From NCBI GenBank assembly GCA_016717205.1, contig JADKGC010000005.1, positions 434,001 to 498,000 of the forward strand: DNA of 64,000 bases, given 5' to 3'. Of the stretch, positions 42,321 through 50,093 are shown piece after piece. Every line of letters begins with the position of its first letter. The stretch's first letter is position 1. The stretch is from Candidatus Flexifilum breve (GTDB lineage Bacteria > Chloroflexota > Anaerolineae > Aggregatilineales > Phototrophicaceae). Position numbers and translations under genes: made by a program. Below the pieces are notes generated by a model that was given only the letters and a program-made list of their open reading frames with translations, searched no databases and was not told the origin of the DNA.

Positions 42321-43750
42321 AATTGACGAGCATTCGCGCGCGGCTGTTATTCGGATCGGTGGGCGTGTTGTGCGCCGGGTTCATCGTGCTGATGGTGATC
42401 GCCGGGGCGCAGATTTCGTCGGCAGCACGCGCTGACTTCGAGTACCGCCTGCAGAACGAAATCCAGTTGATCGCGCAGGGCATCCGCTCCGAACTACGGC
42501 AGGACGATAGGCTGACCGACGACGAACAGGCCGCTTTGATCGCGGAATATGAAGGTCGCACCCACGGCGAGATCACGCTGTACACGCTGGATATGGATGG
42601 TGGCAGTCCCCGCGGCGGTGGCAGTGACGACGGGGGCGCGCCGCGCTCCAATTTCCGGGACGCGCCGGAAATGGAAACGGCTCTGCGCGGCGACACGGTT
42701 GTCGTGGAGCGGAACAATGAGCAGGGCAATCCCGCGCTGTATACCGCCGCTGGCATCAATTCGCAGCCGCCCGTGCTCGTGCAGTTGAGCGTGCCGCTCG
42801 CCAATCTGCAGACCGTGATCTTCGAGCGTTGGGCGCTGCTGTGGCTGCTGTTCGGCGCAGTGCTCGTCGCTGCGGTGATCGCCTCCGTGCTGCTCGCCCG
42901 CTCGATCATCCGTCCGCTGACTGCGCTCAAGCAGTCGGCGCACCAACTGGCGGCGGGCGACTTTTCCAGTCGCGTCGAGTACACCCGCGACGACGAGATC
43001 GGCGAGGTGGCGCATGCCTTCAATGAGATGGCGCATCAGGTCGAAAGCATGCTGGAAGAACAGCGCGCCTTCGCCGCCAACACGTCGCACGAACTGCGCA
43101 CGCCGCTGACCACCATTCGCCTGCGCTCGGAGGCGCTGCGCTATGAAGAGGGCGTGGATGCGGGCACACTCAAGCAGTACATCTCCGAGATTGACGACGA
43201 AGCCCAGCGCATGGGCACGCTGATCGAAGACTTGACCGTGCTGGCACGCTTCGACGCCGGACGCGCCGAACTCGGCAGCGATTCCATTAACTTCGCGCTG
43301 CTGGCCGCCAGTTTACAGCGGCGTATTCAGCCGCACGCCGACGCCAAACGCATCGGTCTGGTGGTCAATGTGCCGTCCGGACTGCCCCCGGTACGCGCCA
43401 GCCTCAATCACCTGACGGTGGTGTTCCGCAACCTGCTCGACAACGCGATCAAGTACACGCCCGAAGGCGGCGTGGTCACGTGGACGGCGCGCGCGGACGA
43501 GGGTGGCATCACCAGTGTGATTAGCGACACGGGGCGCGGCGTCGAACCGGAGCAGATCCCCAAGCTGTTTGAGCGCTTCTACCGCGTCGACAAAGCGCGA
43601 TCACGCGAGATTCCCGGCTCGGGACTCGGCCTCGCCATCGTCAAATCGATCATCGATGCCTACGGCGCGACGATCCGCATCGAGAGCGCGGGTAAAGACC
43701 GGGGTACAGCCGTCACGGTGTGGTGGAAAGGTCAAACAAACGGGTTATAA
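42317..43750 (+). CDS. HAMP-domain membrane sensor histidine kinase
   Basis: The protein has 477 aa. Transmembrane helix 1 (about 10-31) and 2 (about 173-195) bracket an extracytoplasmic sensor of about 140 residues with a low-complexity GGSPRGGGSDDGGAPR segment. HAMP (about 196-248) is followed by HisKA with His258 (NTSHELRTPLTTI) and a HATPase: NLLDNAIKYTPEGG, DTGRGVEPEQIP, GSGLGLAIVKSI. It should phosphorylate the response regulator encoded just upstream. Signal unknown. Confidence 0.95.
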   Translation: MKLTSIRARLLFGSVGVLCAGFIVLMVIAGAQISSAARADFEYRLQNEIQLIAQGIRSELRQDDRLTDDEQAALIAEYEGRTHGEITLYTLDMDGGSPRGGGSDDGGAPRSNFRDAPEMETALRGDTVVVERNNEQGNPALYTAAGINSQPPVLVQLSVPLANLQTVIFERWALLWLLFGAVLVAAVIASVLLARSIIRPLTALKQSAHQLAAGDFSSRVEYTRDDEIGEVAHAFNEMAHQVESMLEEQRAFAANTSHELRTPLTTIRLRSEALRYEEGVDAGTLKQYISEIDDEAQRMGTLIEDLTVLARFDAGRAELGSDSINFALLAASLQRRIQPHADAKRIGLVVNVPSGLPPVRASLNHLTVVFRNLLDNAIKYTPEGGVVTWTARADEGGITSVISDTGRGVEPEQIPKLFERFYRVDKARSREIPGSGLGLAIVKSIIDAYGATIRIESAGKDRGTAVTVWWKGQTNGL

Positions 43751-43903
43751 TGGCTCAAAACGGATTTTAGAGAGGGTATTCGACCACCCCCTCTCCCATC
43801 AGGGGGGGAGACAAAAAGCTCGCTGTGCAGAGTTCGCTCGTCGTAGACAGGCACAACCGAATTGGGGATGAAGCGCGCGAACACCCTCTGAATTGGAAAG
43901 TGC

Positions 43904-44716
43904 ATGCATCAGATTCAAGCTCACCCGTCTTTGACCTCGTTGTTCGCCGTCCCTCACCTCAGTTTCGTCGTCGACGCCATGCAGGCGGGCAGCAGCCCTG
44001 CGCGCATCTGGGTCGATGATTTGGATGCCCCACGCAGCGCCTTTATCTGGGATACCACCCACTGCCTGTATGCAGGCGGTGACGCCAGCAATCCGGCCTT
44101 CACCGATTGGCTGCGCGGTTTCATCGCCGACACGTACTTGCCCACACTCGAACGCGAAAAACTCGGCGGTTTCAAACTCACGCTGGCATCGCCGGAGTGG
44201 GAAGATCCGCTCCGCGCTGCCTTTCAGCCGCTGGAATTGTCGAAGTATCCGCGCGTGTGCTATCGCCTCAACCCGGCGCTGATTCCTCCTGTGCCGGAAC
44301 TCCCACCCGGCTACAGCCTGCGTCCCATCACCCGCGACCTGCTGACGGCTGCGGATGATCCCGGCGTCGCCGACCTGATCGAAGAAATCGAATTGTGCTG
44401 GCCGACGCGCGACGGCTTTTTTGAGCGGGGCTTCGGCTGGGTGCTGTACAGCGATGCGGACGGCATCGTGTGCCGCTGCACCGCCGAGTACGCCAGCCCG
44501 GGTCAGATTGGCGTGGGCATTGCAACGCGCGAATCACATCACGGACGCGGCTTCGCCACCGCGACCGCGCGCCAGTTCGCGCAGCAAGCGGCACAGTTAG
44601 GTTTGTGCACGCATTGGGACGCATGGACGCGCAACGTCCCGTCATGGCGCGTCGCGGAGAAAGCGGGCTTCGAGAAGATCAGCGACTATGACGTGTTGTT
44701 CTGGTGGGGAGAGTAA
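43904..44716 (+). CDS. GNAT family N-acetyltransferase
   Basis: The protein has 270 aa; ATG with GGAAAG close upstream. The C-terminal third is the GNAT core: IGVGIATRESHHGRGFATAT, where HHGRGFAT is the acetyl-CoA loop, then VPSWRVAEKAGFEKISDYDV. The N-terminal part resembles GNAT_acetyltran-type proteins, with a degenerate first domain (FVVDAMQAGSSPARIWVDDL). Substrate unknown. It stands alone, followed by repeats. Confidence 0.88.
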   Translation: MHQIQAHPSLTSLFAVPHLSFVVDAMQAGSSPARIWVDDLDAPRSAFIWDTTHCLYAGGDASNPAFTDWLRGFIADTYLPTLEREKLGGFKLTLASPEWEDPLRAAFQPLELSKYPRVCYRLNPALIPPVPELPPGYSLRPITRDLLTAADDPGVADLIEEIELCWPTRDGFFERGFGWVLYSDADGIVCRCTAEYASPGQIGVGIATRESHHGRGFATATARQFAQQAAQLGLCTHWDAWTRNVPSWRVAEKAGFEKISDYDVLFWWGE

Positions 44717-44761
44717 GCCTCCCTCCCAGTACAGAGGGTTTCGGGTAACGCCGGTAAAAAA

Positions 44762-44834
44762 GGACGAGGCATGCCTCGTCCCTACAGACACCATTCTATT
44801 CCCTCTCCCGTGGGAGAGGGCTAGGGTGAGGTTA
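44762..44834. repeat. Family A palindrome and family B hairpin beside nrfA
   Basis: 44762-44785 holds GGACGAGGCATGCCTCGTCC (family A) and 44800-44834 holds CCCTCTCCCGTGGGAGAGGG then CTAGGGTGAGGTTAG (family B). The latter ends 2 nt from the stop codon of the minus-strand nitrite reductase gene, lying just 3' of it. Confidence 0.8.
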
Positions 44835-44836
44835 GA

Positions 44837-46153
44837 TTATGAGCCGCCCGTGACGCTGACCGTCTCGGCGAGCTCAATGGACAGGGCGCTGATCTGCGCC
44901 TGCCGCGCGAGATCAATCGCTTCGGCGAGGATGCGCGCTGCTTCCTGCGGGCTGTGGAAGCCCGTGCTGTTCTCCGACGAGACGAAGTCCCAGCGCATCT
45001 GCGCGCCGCGGTGCAGCGTCCGCGCGTCGAGGAGCTGCTCGTCGGTCGCGCCACCCGCCATGGCCGCGCTGATGGCATCCATCGCGGCGAGGATCGCGAC
45101 TTCGGTATCATCCACCAGCCCCGCGGTCGTCGTCTGGATGGCGACCACGCGCGAGACCAGTTCATCTTCGTCGACATTGTGGCAGGTCTGGCACGCGGCG
45201 CTGACATTGGTCAGCGGGCTGCGCAGCCAGTGATCACTGTACTTGACGCTGCCGACGCGGGTATAGGGCATGTGGCAGTCGGCGCACGCCACGCCCGCGC
45301 GGGAGTGAATGCCGGAGCTGTACATTTCGAATTCCGGATGCTGCATCTTGAGCAGCGGCGACCCGGTTTCCGGGTTCGTCCAGTCGATGTGGCCGACTTC
45401 CTGATAGTAAGTTTCGATGTTGTCGATGGAGAGGCCGTTAGCCCACGGGAAGGTGAGCACCTTGTTTTCGCCCGCGAAGTAGTATTCGACGTGGCACTGG
45501 GCGCACACGTAGGTACGCATTTCCTGCTGCGTGGCCTGCGTCACATCAATCCCCCGCGCCGCCATCGCGTTGATGAAGGCCGGACGGGTGATCGTCAGTT
45601 CCATCGTTTCCGGGTTGTGGCAGTCGTGGCATGAGCTGCCGGTGTGCAGGCTGGCGCTCAGGTCGTTGTAGGGCGTGTGGTTGAATTCTTCCCAGCCCAT
45701 TTCGGCAATCAGCACGGGCGCTTCAGCGGAGTGGCAGTTGGCGCACGCGCCGGGCTGCTGGCGCTGGAGCACGCGCTCCGATTCACGCTGGTCGATCAGC
45801 GCGTAGGCGTGGCCGCGTTCCTCGTTATATTCAATCGAAAAGGCGTAGCCCGCATACAGGCGCAGCAGATTCGGATTGGCTTCGAGGTGGCTGAACGGTT
45901 CCGAACCACCAAAGGTCGTGCGCCCGTAGTTTTCCGCGGTGCGCTGAAACATTTCATACTGGACGGGGAAATTTTGTCCCCATACGGCGGGATCGAGTTC
46001 ATCTGCGCCAATTTCGACGATGCGCAGCGGTGACTGCCGCGCTTCGGTTTGCCGTTCGTTGATGTTCAGCAGCAGTGCGGCGACTCCTACGGTGAGAAGC
46101 ACCGCCCCGATGAACACGAAGGCGTAGAGTAAGGCTTGACGTGATCTCTTCAT
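44837..46153 (-). CDS. nrfA: Pentaheme cytochrome c nitrite reductase, CxxCH active-site heme
   Basis: The protein has 438 aa and an N-terminal helix (about 9-29) as export signal or anchor. Five CxxCH heme sites are visible: Cys137-His141, Cys175-His179, Cys217-His221, Cys290-His294 and Cys321-His325. The active-site residues fit NrfA: Arg113 (EERGHAYAL), Tyr224 (CHVEYYF) and His283 (GIHSRAG). The first heme is CANCH rather than the CxxCK of the E. coli enzyme, matching the CxxCH NrfA subgroup. It reduces nitrite to ammonium with six electrons outside the membrane, fed by NrfH, whose gene lies 15 nt upstream. Confidence 0.95.
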   Translation of the reverse strand: MKRSRQALLYAFVFIGAVLLTVGVAALLLNINERQTEARQSPLRIVEIGADELDPAVWGQNFPVQYEMFQRTAENYGRTTFGGSEPFSHLEANPNLLRLYAGYAFSIEYNEERGHAYALIDQRESERVLQRQQPGACANCHSAEAPVLIAEMGWEEFNHTPYNDLSASLHTGSSCHDCHNPETMELTITRPAFINAMAARGIDVTQATQQEMRTYVCAQCHVEYYFAGENKVLTFPWANGLSIDNIETYYQEVGHIDWTNPETGSPLLKMQHPEFEMYSSGIHSRAGVACADCHMPYTRVGSVKYSDHWLRSPLTNVSAACQTCHNVDEDELVSRVVAIQTTTAGLVDDTEVAILAAMDAISAAMAGGATDEQLLDARTLHRGAQMRWDFVSSENSTGFHSPQEAARILAEAIDLARQAQISALSIELAETVSVTGGS

Positions 46154-46168
46154 GAGCAGTTTTCCTCT

Positions 46169-46645
46169 TTATTGCGTGTTGCGATTCTGATGACCGGGAT
46201 TGCCGTGGCATTCAACACAGCGCCGCTCTTGATCCGCATGCATGCCGTACACGTTGCTGATCAGCGTGGCGTGGCAGTGAATGCAGTTCTCTTGCGCGAT
46301 ATCCGCGTTGAAGTCCGTGATCTGGATCACTTCCGGATAGTTCCCGGTCGTGAACGCCAAACTATGGTTGAAACCGTTGATCCCCTTGACCACCCATTTC
46401 CCGACCGGATCGTGCGGGGTGTGGCAGTCGTTGCACGTCGCGAAGTTTCGATGGCTGGATGTTTGCCAGGCCTCGTATTCGTCGCGCATGATGTGGCAGT
46501 TGACGCACGTCTCGGGATCGTTGGAAAGATACGATGTGCCGCGGGCATACACAAACGTGAAGCTGCCCAGCCCGACCAGCACCCCGAGTACTATCATCAA
46601 CAAGCCGCCGAGCAGCAGTGAACGAGCGCTGCCGAGTCGCCGCAT
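46169..46645 (-). CDS. nrfH: NrfH quinol dehydrogenase subunit, tetraheme cytochrome c
   Basis: The protein has 158 aa. One N-terminal transmembrane helix (about 9-33) is followed by four CxxCH sites: Cys47-His51 (CVNCHIMRDEYEAW), Cys71-His75 (CNDCHTPH), Cys121-His125 and Cys143-His147. This is the NapC/NirT-NrfH pattern. It takes electrons from the quinol pool and passes them to NrfA in a membrane-bound complex. The start has a strong GGGAGGT site. An FNR-type palindrome lies 69 nt upstream. Confidence 0.95.
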   Translation of the reverse strand: MRRLGSARSLLLGGLLMIVLGVLVGLGSFTFVYARGTSYLSNDPETCVNCHIMRDEYEAWQTSSHRNFATCNDCHTPHDPVGKWVVKGINGFNHSLAFTTGNYPEVIQITDFNADIAQENCIHCHATLISNVYGMHADQERRCVECHGNPGHQNRNTQ

Positions 46646-46713
46646 AGCATTACCTCCCTCTAGCCGTGACAGCGGTTCTACGCTTACATTAGCACGAGGT
46701 GAGAAGTAGAAAA

Positions 46714-46727
46714 TTGATCCAGATCAA
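46714..46727. promoter_or_regulatory. FNR/Dnr-type operator upstream of nrfHA
   Basis: TTGATCCAGATCAA is a perfect match to the TTGAT-N4-ATCAA consensus for FNR/DNR-type regulators. It lies 69-82 nt upstream of the nrfH start, a position suited to activation, and between nrfH and the Crp/Fnr-family gene at 46846-47541. Confidence 0.8.
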
Positions 46728-46845
46728 GTTTGCGGGGAGTTTCCCACCTGCCCGAATCCCCTCGCCCGAAGGCTCAGGAAAATCCAAGGCAGGCGTCGAT
46801 CAGCCGGGGTAACGCAGATAGAGTGCGAAGGTGTGAATGTGGAGG

Positions 46846-47541
46846 TTAGGAAAGCTCAGCGACTACCTGCAGCGCGGCTAGATCGCAGATTTCCAGCCGC
46901 TTATGGGAGCAGATCAGCCAACCCTGTTTTTCCCACTGTGTCAGCGTGCGATTAATCGTTTCGACCGTTGTCCCACTGAACTCGGCGAGATCCCGCTGCG
47001 TGAGCGGCACATCGATCAAGAGATTGCCATCCAGCGGTTTGCCGAATTTCTCGCACATTTTAAGCAGTGTCAGGGCGAGGCGGCGGTCGACCCGTTTGGT
47101 CGCCATATGCCGGACGCGGTCATGCCCTTCGTGGACATGCGCGGTGAGGAGGTCGATGATCGTAAGCGCCAACTCCGGGTAATCGAGCATCAACGCGCGG
47201 GCGTCCTGCCCGTCAATGCCGATGAGCGTACTTTCCTGAATGGCTTCGATCTGTGTGGGATGGGGATAACTACCGGAGATCGCCAGCAGCCCAAAGACAT
47301 CGCCGACCCCGTACACCTTGAGGGCGACGCATTGTCCGTCTTCCGTATACTGGAGGAGGCGCATCCCACCCGACTGTAAGATGTAAAACGAATGGATGTA
47401 GTCACCCTGATACAGCAGCACTTCACCCGCTTTGAGCGTGAGGGTGCGTGCAACGCTCAGCATGGCGCTGAGGATCGTGCTGTCCAGATGTTGAAAGGCA
47501 GAAATTTGGGGCAGTTGAGCCGGAATACCGCTGCGAATCAA
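46846..47541 (-). CDS. Crp/Fnr family transcriptional regulator
   Basis: The protein has 231 aa; TTG start at 47541 with GGAG eight bases upstream. An N-terminal cyclic-nucleotide-like beta-roll (about 15-125, LKAGEVLLYQGDYIHSFYIL) and a dimer helix lead to an HTH (about 175-205) with TQRDLAEFSGTTVETINRTL. The recognition helix reads E-T-I-N-R, keeping the Glu and Arg that contact TTGAT half-sites in FNR (E-T-I-S-R). There is no N-terminal Cys cluster, so it is not an iron-sulfur FNR; a Dnr/NnrR-like NO or heme sensor is possible. It is the likely activator of nrfHA. Confidence 0.9.
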   Translation of the reverse strand: MIRSGIPAQLPQISAFQHLDSTILSAMLSVARTLTLKAGEVLLYQGDYIHSFYILQSGGMRLLQYTEDGQCVALKVYGVGDVFGLLAISGSYPHPTQIEAIQESTLIGIDGQDARALMLDYPELALTIIDLLTAHVHEGHDRVRHMATKRVDRRLALTLLKMCEKFGKPLDGNLLIDVPLTQRDLAEFSGTTVETINRTLTQWEKQGWLICSHKRLEICDLAALQVVAELS

Positions 47542-47585
47542 GGTGGACGCTCCGATGGTCTAGGACTGACGCCCACTATAGAAGA

Positions 47586-47620
47586 TCGCGGCGCAGCGTC
47601 CTAGTGACGATGCGCCGCGA
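47586..47620 (-). terminator. Hairpin terminator after the aldolase/dehydrogenase gene
   Basis: A 10-bp GC-rich stem (TCGCGGCGCA / TGCGCCGCGA) plus a 4-bp inner stem with CTAGT loop lies 19 nt beyond the stop at 47639. On the minus strand it is followed by TCTTCTATAG, a modest pyrimidine run. It separates the aldolase gene from the Crp/Fnr gene on the same strand. Confidence 0.55.
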
Positions 47621-47638
47621 AAACTCAACTGGATGTCA

Positions 47639-49828
47639 CTAGCGCAGGAACGCTTCGAGCAAGCCGCCGTCCACGCTGAAAACCTGCCCGGTCGTCTTGC
47701 TGAAGGCGTCCGTGCTGATGAGGTACGCGACTTCCGCCTGATCCGCCGGGGTGATCGGCAGCTTGGTCAGCGTGCGCTGCGCGTAGAAATCCGCCAGCTT
47801 GGCGCGCAGCGCTTCGGTGCTTTCGTCTTCGCTGTGCGCGATGTTGTATTTGACCAGCGAGCTGATCACGCGGTCGCGCGGGAACATGGTGCTGCCGTCA
47901 ACCACGGTCGCGGGCGCCAGACCGTTGACGCGCACCAGCGGCGCGAGTTCGACCGCCAGTTCGCGCACGAGGTGATTGGCCGCCGCTTTGCTCGTGTCGT
48001 AAGCCAGTGAGCCCTTCTTGGCGACTGCCGCGTTGACGCTGGTCGTCAGGACGAGCGTGCCGCGCAGCTTCTGCGCTTCCCACACGGCGCGCGCTTCGTC
48101 GGCGACGATGTAACCGCCGAGCACATTCACGTCGAAGGTGAAGCGCCACTTGTCGTCGGTGATGTGCCCGGTCTTATCCGGTGAGACGAACACACCCGCC
48201 GTGACGATGATGTTGTCGATGCCACCATAGGCCAGCACGACGCTGTCGAGCAGGGCGCGCACGCTCTCGCGGTTGGTGATGTTCACCGCGCAGGCGATGG
48301 CCGGTCCCGAACCGGACAGCCCCGTCCCCGCGACGCCGATGCCGACGCCGTAGATCTTGAGCAGTTCGTCGGCGGTGGCCTGCGCCGCGTCGCCGTTGAG
48401 GTCGGCGCACACGACGTGCGCGCCTTCTTTGGCGACCCGGTGCGCGACCGCGTGCCCGATGCCGCTGCCTGCGCCGATCACGATGACGACGCTGCGTTCA
48501 AACGGCTTTTCCGGCGGCATGCGCTTGAGCTTGGCTTCTTCGAGCAGCCAGTATTCGATGTCAAAGGCTTCCTGTCGCGGCAGCGCGACGTATTCGCCGA
48601 CGGCTTCCGCGCCGCGCATGACTTCCACGGCGCAGTTGTAGAATTCGGCGGTCACGCGGCTTTCGCTCTTGTTCTTGCCCCACGCAATCATGCCGAGGCC
48701 GGGGATGAGGATCACCGTCGGGTTCGGGTCGCGCATGGCGGGCGAATTCGAGTGCTTGCACGCGGCATGATAGGCGGCGTAGTCGGCGCGATACTGCGCC
48801 AATCCGCCGTTCAGCTTGGCGACCAGCGCGGTGGCGTCTTCGACCTGCGGGTTCCAATCGACGTACAGCGGCTTGATCTTCGTGCGCAGGAAGTGATCCG
48901 GGCAGCTCGTACCGAGCTCGGCGAGGCGGGCGGCGTCGTGGCTGTTGACGAATTCGAGGATCGTCGGGTCGCTTTGCACCGTGCCGATGAAGCGGTTGTA
49001 CTGCGACACCAGCCCACGCAGCGTGGGGAGCAAATCGATCAGGCGGCGTTCCGCATCAGCCAGCGGTTCGTACTTCGCGCCGCCGAAGGTCGCCGCGCCT
49101 TTGTCATGCGCTTCAAGGTAGCGCGCCGCCTTCTCGATCAGCGTGAGCGACAGTTCATAGCATTCCTTGTCGTCGTTCGCCCAGTTGATCAGCCCGTGCC
49201 CGCCGAGGATGATGCCCTTGAGGTTCGGGTTCTGGCGAATCGTTTCCTGCAGCAGCAGGCCGAGTTCAAAGCCGGGACGCTGCCATTCGACCCACGCGAC
49301 TTCGTCGCCCCAGATTTCGCTGACCAGTTCGCGACCGTTGCTGCAGGCGGCGATGGCGATCACCGCGTTGGGGTGGGTGTGGTCGACGTGATCGAACGGG
49401 ATGAAGGCGTGCAGCGGCGTATCAATGGAAGTGGCGCGCGGGTTGAGGTTGAACACGGTGTGCGTGTACATATCGACCATCGCGTCTTCCATCGGCGTCT
49501 TGACGCCTTTGACGTCTGCCGCGGCGTAGATGGCCTGCAGCGCCATCAGCTTGTCCATGTACAGCGACGCAAAGTTCGCCTTCTTGGAGGTGCGCAGGTC
49601 GCCGCCGGAACCCTTCACCCACATCACGCGGACGGGTTCGCCTGTGAGCGGGTCGGGCAGCGTGACCTTGCTCGATGTGTTGCCGCCGCCCGTGTTGGTG
49701 ATGCGCTGGTCGGTGCCCAGAATATTGGACCGATAGACGAGACGCTCGACGGGATCGAGGGCGTTAGCGCGGGCCTCGTCCCACAGATAATTGACATGGC
49801 GATAGTCGCCCGGGTTATACAATTGCAT
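47639..49828 (-). CDS. rhaD: Bifunctional rhamnulose-1-phosphate aldolase / lactaldehyde (alcohol) dehydrogenase
   Basis: The ATG at 49828 (MQLYNPGDYRHVNYLWDEAR) follows TGAGGA; upstream in-frame codons to 49966 look non-coding. The 729-aa protein has a class II aldolase domain (about 10-420) with LHAFIPFDHVDHTHPNAVIA and GHGLINW, which supply the zinc histidines, then an SDR domain (about 450-729) with VIGAGSGIGHAVAHRVA and AYDTSKAAANHLV (Tyr-x3-Lys). This fused form cleaves rhamnulose-1-phosphate to DHAP and lactaldehyde and oxidises or reduces the lactaldehyde. No rhamnose isomerase, kinase or transporter is in the window, so the exact substrate is inferred from the family. Confidence 0.9.
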   Translation of the reverse strand: MQLYNPGDYRHVNYLWDEARANALDPVERLVYRSNILGTDQRITNTGGGNTSSKVTLPDPLTGEPVRVMWVKGSGGDLRTSKKANFASLYMDKLMALQAIYAAADVKGVKTPMEDAMVDMYTHTVFNLNPRATSIDTPLHAFIPFDHVDHTHPNAVIAIAACSNGRELVSEIWGDEVAWVEWQRPGFELGLLLQETIRQNPNLKGIILGGHGLINWANDDKECYELSLTLIEKAARYLEAHDKGAATFGGAKYEPLADAERRLIDLLPTLRGLVSQYNRFIGTVQSDPTILEFVNSHDAARLAELGTSCPDHFLRTKIKPLYVDWNPQVEDATALVAKLNGGLAQYRADYAAYHAACKHSNSPAMRDPNPTVILIPGLGMIAWGKNKSESRVTAEFYNCAVEVMRGAEAVGEYVALPRQEAFDIEYWLLEEAKLKRMPPEKPFERSVVIVIGAGSGIGHAVAHRVAKEGAHVVCADLNGDAAQATADELLKIYGVGIGVAGTGLSGSGPAIACAVNITNRESVRALLDSVVLAYGGIDNIIVTAGVFVSPDKTGHITDDKWRFTFDVNVLGGYIVADEARAVWEAQKLRGTLVLTTSVNAAVAKKGSLAYDTSKAAANHLVRELAVELAPLVRVNGLAPATVVDGSTMFPRDRVISSLVKYNIAHSEDESTEALRAKLADFYAQRTLTKLPITPADQAEVAYLISTDAFSKTTGQVFSVDGGLLEAFLR

Positions 49829-50093
49829 GGGTATCCTCACTAAGTGCTCGCAATTGGCGTGAATCCAACAAGAAGGTTCTTTTGATGATGGGCATTCGGA
49901 TGACAATTGCCCGAAAATAGCATCAATCGATGCAAAACGCAAGTTTGTGAAAGAAAAGGCAATCATCTATCACGTTAGATCGAAGGCCAAACGCGCAGAA
50001 CGGAGTCCGCCCCGGTCGCCTCAACGCTCGTCGGGATGTGCTGTTGACACGATCTGACGATACACCGGATAATCGAGATAATCGGTGTGAGGT

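Noticed and set aside
48416..49843. A 475-codon frame opposite the aldolase/dehydrogenase gene
   Set aside because: The minus strand encodes recognisable RhaD domains throughout; the plus frame has no motif and lacks a ribosome-binding site.
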